Shown here: piece after piece, positions 53,483 through 61,652 of the stretch
Numbering within the stretch: position 1 is the stretch's first letter
How the letters are laid out: each line of letters begins with the position of its first letter
Origin: Bolinopsis microptera
Taxonomy: Eukaryota; Ctenophora; Tentaculata; Lobata; Bolinopsidae
NCBI RefSeq assembly: GCF_026151205.1
Contig: NC_087077.1
Location: 5,790,483-5,854,482 of the forward strand
Direction of reading: 5' to 3'
DNA: 64,000 nt
The notes under the pieces: generated by a model
What the model saw: the letters and a program-made list of their open reading frames with translations, nothing else
Databases searched by the model: none
Told to the model about the DNA's origin: nothing
Translations under genes and position numbers: made by a program

Positions 53483-54640
53483 AAACCCACTATATTTGAG
53501 AATAGGACAGTTGCATATTATGGGGACTTTCCATACGCTTACAATGGAGGCTTTCATAACACAAGGCCAGTAGCAGACAATCCCTACCTAAAGTCTATTT
53601 TAGAACGCTTACGCTCACAGTTCCCAAAGTTGAAATTCAATAGTGCTATGATTACCAAGTATAGAAATGGTCAGCAAGGAATTCCCTTTCACTCGGATGA
53701 CGAGAGGTCAATTTCACCAGGCTCCATGATGTCCACCATCTCTTTAGGGGCTACTAGAGTCCTAAGCTTCAGATCCAAACTGAGAGCTCATATTGCTGAC
53801 CTTACCCTCTCCCATGGTGACATAATGAATATGACCAGACAATCCCAGACCAGCTTTGAACACAGCCTCATCCAGGACAAGTCTAAAACCATGAGAATAA
53901 GCATTACTCTGCGCCTAATTGATGGCAGCGCAACCTTATCCACTCTGTCTGATGTTTCCAGTCAAGTTAAGAACACTGAACCCTCGGCCCCTAAGACTAG
54001 ATCAATAGAACATTCTGGTAAATCTTTGTGTGTCTACATTAGCTCTAGTATGTTCTCCAAATTAGAGGGAGAAAAGCTATCGTCCAAACATCATGAGGCA
54101 CCTGTATTCAGCTACCCTGGTGCCACAGCCAATGCAATCAATGAACGGTTTCAATCAGATGTAAGAAAAGACACTCTTAATACCAATAATGTGAAAAGCA
54201 TTGTACTTATGTGTGGTACAAATGACGTGGACTCTATCCTGAACAGCCCTCGCAACATGAGGACTAAACTTCTGTGCCCTGATAGTTTTTCTGGTGATGC
54301 TAGAGCTCTTGACTTTACAAACAATTGTATTGAAAAACTTGTACTTTTCCTTCACAAGTGGGCACCTGGAGCTGATATTAAAATTGTTAACTTATTACCT
54401 CGGGAGAGTTTCTCCAGAAACAAGGTTATAACAGATATCAATGAATGTATATCAAATCTGCAAAGAAAATACACCTATGTAAAACTGCTCTCAACCGAGA
54501 CAAATCGTTTCTTGTTTAGTGATAAGAAAGGCTTTAGAAAATCGTCATTTTTTAGTAGTTATGGAGAGGATAATGTCCATCTCAATGATTATGGCATAGT
54601 TAAATTAGCAAGGCACTTGAAGTATCATGCACACCATTAG
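53483..54640 (+). CDS. LINE ORF1: AlkB-type 2OG-Fe(II) dioxygenase fused to SGNH esterase
   Basis: The frame is open from 53483, although the first in-frame Met lies later (ATG at 53648), so the true start is upstream or unusual. AlkB part (to about 53930): AYYGDFPYAYNGG, then FNSAMITKYRNGQQGIPFHSDDE with the iron HxD (His 53690, Asp 53696), SLGATRVLSF, the distal His in FEHSL (53861), and the 2-oxoglutarate/substrate arginines in MRISITLR (53894 and 53912). AlkB enzymes remove alkyl groups from RNA or DNA bases. The SGNH part (about 54030-54640) has VYISSSM (nucleophile Ser near 54047), a Gly block YPGATANAIN, CGTNDV (Asn 54221) and DNVHLNDYG (Asp 54569, His 54578). Both active sites look complete. 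A role in repairing the element RNA is inference. Confidence 0.85.
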   Translation, partial: KPTIFENRTVAYYGDFPYAYNGGFHNTRPVADNPYLKSILERLRSQFPKLKFNSAMITKYRNGQQGIPFHSDDERSISPGSMMSTISLGATRVLSFRSKLRAHIADLTLSHGDIMNMTRQSQTSFEHSLIQDKSKTMRISITLRLIDGSATLSTLSDVSSQVKNTEPSAPKTRSIEHSGKSLCVYISSSMFSKLEGEKLSSKHHEAPVFSYPGATANAINERFQSDVRKDTLNTNNVKSIVLMCGTNDVDSILNSPRNMRTKLLCPDSFSGDARALDFTNNCIEKLVLFLHKWAPGADIKIVNLLPRESFSRNKVITDINECISNLQRKYTYVKLLSTETNRFLFSDKKGFRKSSFFSSYGEDNVHLNDYGIVKLARHLKYHAHH

Positions 54641-54795
54641 AATACTGCTGAATACTGACATAACACTCCTACCATCAGTTTTATTTTTACAGTACGACAT
54701 CCAGACAAATACAACCTGCTTTTATTCTGTTTTTCAGTTTAAACACAACTTTACAACTTTTATTCATTCCATTGTGAATTAATAAGATTTACAAG

Positions 54796-57771
54796 ATGAC
54801 AAATTTTAATAATGCAGCTGATAGGTTTCACAACCTCTGCATTGGTCATTGTAACATTCAAGGAGGGCTTCTTAATTTAGGTAAAAGTAATGAACTTTCC
54901 CAACTTATTAGAGATCATAAATTAGACATACTTTCCCTAAATGAGATGAATCTTAATGAAACTATTGACACAGACACCATAAATATTCCTTCCTCCTTCA
55001 ACCTTATGCGATGCGACAGGCCAAACAGTTCTAGGGGTGGTTGTGGCTTAATGATAAACAAAAAACTAGCTTACACAGAATTAATTATGGATAGTAAGCT
55101 TGATAACATTGAAGCATTATGGGTGAAGCTTAAGAATAGCAAGATCAATGTTTGCTGCTTCTATCGCTCTGGAAATTATTGCAGTGTTGATAACTTTATT
55201 GAATACATTAATTTTTGCATGAAAAAATTGAATGGGAAAAAGGTTATCTGGATTGGGGATATAAACATTGACCAGAATAATATCTCATCCACCCAGTACA
55301 AAAAATTAGATATGACCTTGAGATGTTACAATCTAGTTCAAACCATTCAAGGGATAACTAGAGTTGCTAAACGTGGAGACAATTTTACCCAGACTACTAT
55401 TGATGTAATATTCACTAACTGTTATGCAGATTTTGTTCAATCTTCTGTTCTTGATGAACGTATTGGGGATCATCAAGCTATTATGTGTGAGATAGATTGT
55501 AAAGTACCTATAGCTCCTAAATTTGAAAAGGTTGAAATTAGAAATCATTGTAAACGTAATGTTAAACAATTCTTAGACTATCTAGATACCTGTTCTGATT
55601 ACAGTCCACTATTGGAAAGTGCAGATGTTGAAGCTATCACTGCTGGCCTTTGTCATCATATTGAACAGGCATATGCAACCTTCTTCCCTTGCAAGACCAT
55701 AGAAAGGCATGAAAAGTTCATACATAAACCTTCTACTGAACTTTTAAATGCCATTAATCATACACATTTTCTTCTAAAGAAATTCCGTAAAAAGAAGGAT
55801 AAGAGAGACAATGGAAATTGCAATAAATGTGGTACATGTAGCAAATGTATAAAGTGTAATGAGGCCTGGGATTGCTACAAGATTCAGAGAAATATTAGAA
55901 ATAAATTAGCTAAAACCTGCAAAAAGGCTAATGTAATCGATGATCTACAAGTTAAAAGTGCCAAGAATGATCTTAAAGGGATATGGAAAACTATCAAACT
56001 GGCATCAAATATGACCCCTGGTACAACTAATTGTCAAACTATCAATGAGAATGATCCTGAGCTATTTAACTTTCATTTTGCAAATGTTGGATCAATATTA
56101 CAAAATCAGGCCCCCAATATTGAAAGAGTTAGTTTTACTGATTTTTTACCTCCTAGAACTTCTAACATCTCATTTGATAGATTCCAAGAAATAAATGAAA
56201 CTGATATCCTAATGTATGTCGAAACTCTCAAGAATGACAAGGCCTCATATGACGATGTGCCTCTATTTTTACTTAAGCAAGCTGTACCACACATAGTTGA
56301 GCCACTGACCCATATTGTCAATTTGAGCCTTAATACAGGTGTTGTACCAACCCTTTGTAAAAAAGCTAGAGTAACTCCCATCCATAAGGCAGGAATGAAA
56401 GATGATCCTAATAATTACAGGCCAATATCCATCCTTCCACTTGTAGGAAAACTTATAGAAAACTTTGTCGGCAAGCAACTCACTGATTACATGGAAGAGA
56501 ACAAACTTTTCATCCGGCATCAATATGGCTTTCGGAAAAATCACTCCACAACTTATTTGATGTACGATCTGATGGACGAAATATATATGAGTAAATCTAA
56601 GTCTTATAAACCAGGAATCATCTTTCTTGATCTTAAGAAGGCCTTTGACACAGTGAATCATGAAATATTGCTTCAAAAATTGGCATATTATGGAATTGGT
56701 GGCATTGCTTTAACCTGGTTTAAGAACTTCTTATCTTGTAGATATCAATGCACAAGGATCAATGGCAAACTAAGCTCATTTTTAGAAGTTCTGAGTGGTG
56801 TACCACAAGGAAGCATCATTGGGCCTATATTATTTAGTATCTTCATAAATGACATCATTTATGCCTGTAACCTATCTAAGCCCTTTCTATTTGCAGATGA
56901 TGGTGCACTATTCTTTGATCAAACCTGCAGAAGCACATTTATAAACATGAAAATAGAACTTATGACAATCTTTAAATGGCTCAGTGTTAATAAGTTATCA
57001 CTCAATGAAAAGAAGACTGAATTCCTATTATTTGATTCTGTTGATAAACATGATGAATTAACCATTGAATGTGATGAGGTAACTTTCACAATCAAGGAGT
57101 GCAAAGAGACAAAATATCTTGGCCTCATTCTAGATAGTAAATTAAACTTCAAAAGCCATGTAGATTATATTATTAGGAAGGTCATGAAGAGAATTGGTGC
57201 CATGTATAGAAGTAAAGCACTGCTACCCATTAAATATAGGAAAATGTTTGCCAATGCACTCATGTTGCCACAATTCGATTATTTAGACACGATCTATTGT
57301 AGAGCTGGCAAGACAAAACTTGCTGAACTTGACACTCTGTACAAAAAGGTAGCCAAAATAGCTCTCAACGTTCCACAAACAGAGAGCAGCCTTAATGTTT
57401 ATAGAGACATGAAATGGTTACCACTCCATCTTAGACGACAACTCCATCTGTCAAATTATATGTTTAGAATCATCCATGACAATTGTCCTACAAACTTTAT
57501 GAACAAATTTAGTTACATATCAGGAGGTAGTAGGAGCGGCGAAAGCTGCAACCTATATGTTAATAGATCAACATCACATAAAAACTTTCAATACTTGGGG
57601 GCAAAATGTTGGAATAATGTTCCAACAGATCTACGAAATCTGCCCGATGTTAAAAGCTTTAGTGATTCGTATAAGAAACAGCTACTCTCATCTATAACAA
57701 CAGACCCTTATTATACCGTCGACAATTCATATGACAAATTTTACACTGCAATCATAGTCGACGATAACTAA
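54796..57771 (+). CDS. LINE ORF2: APE endonuclease, Cys-rich insert, reverse transcriptase (L2/CR1 group)
   Basis: Intact 991-codon frame from ATG to TAA. Endonuclease in about residues 8-240: IGHCNIQGG, LSLNEMNL (catalytic Glu), VIWIGDINID, TIDVIFTN and IGDHQAIM. The linker contains a cysteine cluster at residues 342, 345, 348, 351, 354 and 360 (C-x2 repeated four times, then C-x5-C), which I do not know from related ORF2s. RT in about residues 510-790: ARVTPIHKAG, NYRPISILPLVGKLIE, FLDLKKAFDTVNHE, SGVPQGSIIGPILFSIFIND and FADD at 699-702. The C-terminal region has YLGLILDSKLNFKSHV and CWNNVPTDLRNL. Nothing disabling is seen. Confidence 0.9.
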   Translation: MTNFNNAADRFHNLCIGHCNIQGGLLNLGKSNELSQLIRDHKLDILSLNEMNLNETIDTDTINIPSSFNLMRCDRPNSSRGGCGLMINKKLAYTELIMDSKLDNIEALWVKLKNSKINVCCFYRSGNYCSVDNFIEYINFCMKKLNGKKVIWIGDINIDQNNISSTQYKKLDMTLRCYNLVQTIQGITRVAKRGDNFTQTTIDVIFTNCYADFVQSSVLDERIGDHQAIMCEIDCKVPIAPKFEKVEIRNHCKRNVKQFLDYLDTCSDYSPLLESADVEAITAGLCHHIEQAYATFFPCKTIERHEKFIHKPSTELLNAINHTHFLLKKFRKKKDKRDNGNCNKCGTCSKCIKCNEAWDCYKIQRNIRNKLAKTCKKANVIDDLQVKSAKNDLKGIWKTIKLASNMTPGTTNCQTINENDPELFNFHFANVGSILQNQAPNIERVSFTDFLPPRTSNISFDRFQEINETDILMYVETLKNDKASYDDVPLFLLKQAVPHIVEPLTHIVNLSLNTGVVPTLCKKARVTPIHKAGMKDDPNNYRPISILPLVGKLIENFVGKQLTDYMEENKLFIRHQYGFRKNHSTTYLMYDLMDEIYMSKSKSYKPGIIFLDLKKAFDTVNHEILLQKLAYYGIGGIALTWFKNFLSCRYQCTRINGKLSSFLEVLSGVPQGSIIGPILFSIFINDIIYACNLSKPFLFADDGALFFDQTCRSTFINMKIELMTIFKWLSVNKLSLNEKKTEFLLFDSVDKHDELTIECDEVTFTIKECKETKYLGLILDSKLNFKSHVDYIIRKVMKRIGAMYRSKALLPIKYRKMFANALMLPQFDYLDTIYCRAGKTKLAELDTLYKKVAKIALNVPQTESSLNVYRDMKWLPLHLRRQLHLSNYMFRIIHDNCPTNFMNKFSYISGGSRSGESCNLYVNRSTSHKNFQYLGAKCWNNVPTDLRNLPDVKSFSDSYKKQLLSSITTDPYYTVDNSYDKFYTAIIVDDN

Positions 57772-58700
57772 GTATCTTCTATTTCTTTTAAATCTGAGGA
57801 ATATATAATTGAAGTGTCGAAAGGATATTCCCTTGTTTACCACCTTACCATTCTGATTGATTCTGCACATGACTGACATGTTTTAACTGGAGAAGGGGTT
57901 CGCACAGTGGTAGTTTTATAAACCACTTTTAATTTATTGACCTATTATACCTAGTGGTAGTTTTACAGACCACATTTAATTTATTAACTTATTATACTTA
58001 GTATTTATTTTTGGTGACTGTATCACCCAGTACAGTTTTAACATTTGATAATTGTACAGTTTATTGACGACACATTGACCGAATGTTATTTTAATATATT
58101 CTAATTTATATACTAGATATTTTATTTATTTTCCAACAGACGACAACTTGCTGTTTTTTTTCCTTCTATATTAGTTACTCATATCTCTTGTACAGACTGT
58201 TCTACAAGGACATTGACAGATGATACTCATATTAGGCATTCATTATTGCATCTAAATTATTTCACTTGCATTAGGTTTAGAAATTTATTCTCTGGTTAAC
58301 AGATTTCAAATGTTTAATTAATTTGTAGTATGACAGTATATAAGAAGTTATTTAATTTTGCTTGGGCTGTTGTGTTGACTGTTGGGGTTTAGTGGTGGTA
58401 TGGAATTTGAATTTTATATAAATTTACACTATGAGGTTGGGGCATTTTGCATAGTAAATATGGTTACTACTCAGCTCCTATATATCATATTATTTGATCG
58501 GTATTCGATTTCTGATTATTTCCCTAGGAATATGATTATTATATCTCAATTTGGCTTTAGGTAGGGTGCCCCGCTAAAAGAACTGGATTCTTCCAGGAAG
58601 CATCCCGTGCACAGAGCTTGGTCTACATATATATTAAATTATTAACCATTCATTCTGTATGTGCACGAAAATTTATTTCAATCAATCAAAGTACTGTGTT
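57772..58700. other. LINE 3' UTR and flanking AT-rich sequence
   Basis: Follows the ORF2 stop. Contains the duplicated gtggtagtttta segment followed by accac and ttaatttatt. The boundary of the element is not visible. No gene recognised; the 60-codon frame at 58382 has no likeness. Confidence 0.45.
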
Positions 58701-58802
58701 TTTTGGTGTCTTTATTTCATAGTAGTTCTTCTACGTAATGTGAGAATGGGTTTTCCAAAGGTGTATTGGGGGGGTGTCACGTCCGTCTATGTCCGCTTGT
58801 CT

Positions 58803-58910
58803 CATAGAATCCAAAAAGGACAGGACATAGGCGGACATAGGTGGACATAGGCGGACATAGACGGACATAGGCGGACATAGACAGACATAGGCGGACATAG
58901 GCGGACATTA
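58803..58910. repeat. Subterminal array of ~10-bp GGACATAGGC-like units
   Basis: About ten units reading ggacataggc, with ggacatagac variants, next to the left end of the TIR element. A second array of acggacaaaaa-like units follows at about 58998-59060. Confidence 0.9.
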
Positions 58911-59069
58911 ATAGACACCTAAATTGCTAAATAAAATGTTCAAATTTTGCTGTTATAGGGGGATCATGTTTTTTGTCCGTTCGGTACCCTATATTTTCAA
59001 AACGGACAAAAAATAGAGTGGACAAAAACGGTCAAAAATGGACAAAAACGGACAAAAATGGAAATAACA

Positions 59070-60535
59070 TTTAGATGCTTCCTCCTCCTACTCTTCCTCC
59101 TCCTCCCCCTGGGTCTTCCTGATCTTCCTCAGTCCTCTTCCTCCTCCCCTCCTCAGTCCTCCTCCTACTCCTCCTCCTCGTCCTCAGTCCTCCTCAACAG
59201 TCCTCAACAGTACTTCTCCTCCCCAGTCCTCCTCCTCCTCCTGGGTCCTCCTCCTGGGTCTTCCTCCTCCTCCTCTTCATCCTCCTCCTCTTCCTCCTCA
59301 GTCCTCAGTCCTCCTCAGTCCTCCTCCTCATCCTTCTCCTCAGTCCTCCATCCTCCTCCTCAGTCCTCCCCCAGTCCCCCTCCTCCTCCTCCTATTCAGT
59401 CCTCCTCCTCCTCCTCCTCCTTCTCAGTCCTCCTGAGTCCTCCTCCTCCTCCTGAGTCCTCCTCCTCCTCCTCCTCCTCTTCCCTCTCAGTCATCCTCCT
59501 CCTCCTCTTCATCCTCCTCCTCAGTCCTCCTCCTCCTGGGTCCTCCTCCTCCTCTTCATCCTCCTCCTCTTCCTCCTCGGTCCTCAGTCCTCCTCCTCCT
59601 GGGTCCTCCTCCTCATCCTTCTCATCAGTCCTCCTCCTCCACAGTCCTCTCCCAGTCCCCCTCCTTCTCCTCCTCCTATTCAGTCCTCCTCCTCCTCCTC
59701 AGTTCTCCTCAGTCCTCCTTCTCATTTCTCCTAAGTCCTCCTCCTGAGTCCTCCTCTTCCTTCTGAGTCCTCCTCCTGAGTCCTCCTCCTCCTCCCTCTC
59801 AGTCATCCTCCTCAGTCATCCTCCTCATCCATCCTCCCCAGCCATTCCTCAGCCATCCTCCTCAGTCCTCCTCAGTCCTCCTCCTTCTCAGTCATCGTCA
59901 GTCCTCCTCCTCAGTCCTCCTCCTCCTCCTGGGTCCTCCTCCTCCTCCTCCTCCTGGGTCCTCCTGGGTCTTCCTGATCCTCCCCAGTCCTCTTCCTCCT
60001 CCCCTCCTCAGTCCTCCTCCTACTCCTCCTCCTCGTCCTCAGTCCTCCTCACCAGTCCTCAACAGTTCTCCTCCTCCCCAGTCCTCCTCCTCCTCCTGGG
60101 GCCTTTTCCTGGGTCCTCCTCCTGGGTCCTCCTCCTCCTGGGTCCTCCTCCTCCTGGGTCCTCCTTCTCCTCCTCAGTCCTTCTCCTCCTCCTCCTCAGT
60201 CCTCTTCCTCCTCCTCCTCCCTCTCAGCCATCCTCCTCAGTCCTCCTCCTTCTCAGTCCTCCTCAGTCCTCCTCCTGAGTCCTCCTCCTGAGTCCTCCTC
60301 CTGAGTCATCCTCCTCAGTTCTCCTCCTCCTCCTCCTAGGTCCTCCTTCTGGGTCCTCCTCCTCCTGGGTCTTCCTGATCCTTCTCCTCCCTCTCAGTCA
60401 TCCTCCTCAGTCATCCTCCTCAGCCATCCTCCTCAGCCATCCTTCTCAGCCATCCTTCTCAGCCATCCTTCTCAGCCATCCTCCTCAGTACTCTTCAGTA
60501 CTCTTCAGTACTCTTCAGTACTCTTCAGTCCTCAA
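59070..60535. repeat. 1.46-kb polypyrimidine tract (CCTCCT-rich)
   Basis: Almost purely C/T on the plus strand with regular single purines in cagtcctcctcctc- and ctgggtcctcct-type phrases. The 229-codon Ser/Pro/Leu frame at 59058-59747 is an artefact of the repeat. Mirror-symmetric pyrimidine runs of this kind can form triplex DNA. Confidence 0.9.
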
Positions 60536-60540
60536 AATGT

Positions 60541-60710
60541 TTGTCCGCTAATGTCCACCAATGTCCGCTAATGTCCACCAATGTCCATCCAAGTCCGCCA
60601 ATGTCCGTCCGGGTCCGCCAATGTCCGTCCGAGTCCGCCAATGTCCGTCCGAGTCCGCCAATGTCCGTCCGAGTCCGCCAATGTCCGTCCGTGTCCGCCA
60701 ATGTCCCAAA
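60541..60710. repeat. Subterminal 20-bp GTCCGCCAAT-type array
   Basis: Eight to nine units based on gtccgccaatgtccgtccga, next to the right end of the TIR element. Open frames in three frames and on both strands here are repeat artefacts. Confidence 0.9.
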
Positions 60711-60975
60711 AAACACGTCCGTTGTCTCATAGAATCCAAAAAGGACAGGACATAGGCGGACATAGACGGACATGACACCCCCCCCCCCCCTGTATTGTCT
60801 TTTTTTTGTGAAGGCTGCACAGTCTAGTAGGATGTGCATGGCAGTTTCATTTTCCTCAGCGTCTTTACAGTAGTCACATTTTGGGCTGCGCTGTCTGCAA
60901 GTTTTGCTCGGAAGGCATGGTTGTTGAGGTTGTTGTGTCCAATTTCTGTGATTGAAGTTTTAAAAGTAGCGTTGT

Positions 60976-61652
60976 AAACTCTGGAACTAACTAATTATTG
61001 CATAGGCACACAATTGAGACTAGAGTATGATCACGTTCGCATTCCTTACCCCCCCCCCCCCCCCCCCCCAGTGGCGTAATGTTACCTGTTGTCAGTTAAG
61101 TTTTTCAAAATCGTCCCACATTCAAACGACGATTTCGCGACCCGCGCCCCTTAGATGGCCCTCCCCGCACAGCAGGGCCCTTCAGCTTCGTTACCCCACT
61201 GCCTTCCCCTCTCAAATTCAGTAATTCTTCGCTACCTGTGGTTACCAGATTCCTAGTGTGTGTTTTAAATATTTCCAACTTGGTACAGCCTGATGATAAA
61301 AAAATTTTTATAACTCAGTCTAATTTCAAACTAATTACAATTTTGAGGGAGTGGCAGCTGACTCCATTTGTAACCCACAAAGTTTTTCAAAACTTTCAGA
61401 GAAGCTAAGTTTGACCCATATGAATAGTATTTTAACCCTTGATATTTTTGAGCAATTCTGACTAAGTTTTGTGAGATATTTAAGAGTTGTATGTGTGCAA
61501 TGAATTCTGGACCCTTTCTTGTATCCTTTATAATTGATGATTGGCATAATATATGTTATGTATCTTGTACTTTGTATTAGAGGTCACACAAATTAATTGT
61601 CATTAAGTAATGTCAATTTAAACTCTGCGTAAAGTTGATAGCCATTGTTTAG
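60976..61652. other. Spacer before the zinc-finger gene
   Basis: AT-rich except for an 18-C run near 61051-61068 and a short GC-rich stretch after it. No gene recognised. The sequence tttgtttag just before 61653 is acceptor-like. Confidence 0.45.

Larger units (their letters stand above)
53483..57771 (+). mobile_element. LINE encoding AlkB-SGNH ORF1 and intact ORF2
   Basis: ORF1 (open from 53483 to 54640) and ORF2 (54796-57771) are on the plus strand, 155 bp apart. The 5' part of ORF1 is unclear: a TAG at 53480 sits in a duplicated segment (about 53413-53480), so a piece of the N-terminus may be missing or frameshifted. The 3' UTR runs past 57771 with a duplicated gtggtagtttta segment near 57908 and 57952. 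ORF2 has no disabling change, so the copy is young. Confidence 0.85.
58769..60790. mobile_element. 2.0-kb TIR element with pyrimidine-rich core and 7-bp target duplication
   Basis: Left end gggggg then tgtcacgtccgtctatgtcc; right end is the inverted form (gcggacatagacggacatga then cacccccc). The flanking 7-mer TGTATTG stands at 58762-58768 and 60791-60797. Inside each end are short tandem arrays of (g)gacataggcg or its complement, and the segment tctcatagaatccaaaaagg occurs near both ends in direct orientation (58799 and 60726). The core is CT-rich. There is no transposase, so it is non-autonomous. Superfamily undecided (7-8 bp duplication would fit hAT- or P-like machinery). Confidence 0.85.
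58700..60975 (-). pseudogene. LINE RT C-terminal tail split by a 2-kb insertion
   Basis: Minus-strand coding at about 60930-60791 ends with a knuckle typical of RNase H-type LINEs (CDYCKDAEENETAMHILLDC, then AAFTKKRQY). Removing the insertion at 58769-60790 and one duplicated 7-mer lets the frame continue into 58761-58725 (TFGKPILTLRRR) to a stop. It is therefore the interrupted end of an older element. Confidence 0.75.

Noticed and set aside
59058..59747. 229-codon Ser/Pro-rich open frame
   Set aside because: Product of the CCTCCT tract inside the TIR element; composition only, no start context or family likeness.
60525..60839. Overlapping short frames on both strands
   Set aside because: They are read from the 20-bp subterminal array; only the end after about 60791 is genuine LINE coding sequence.
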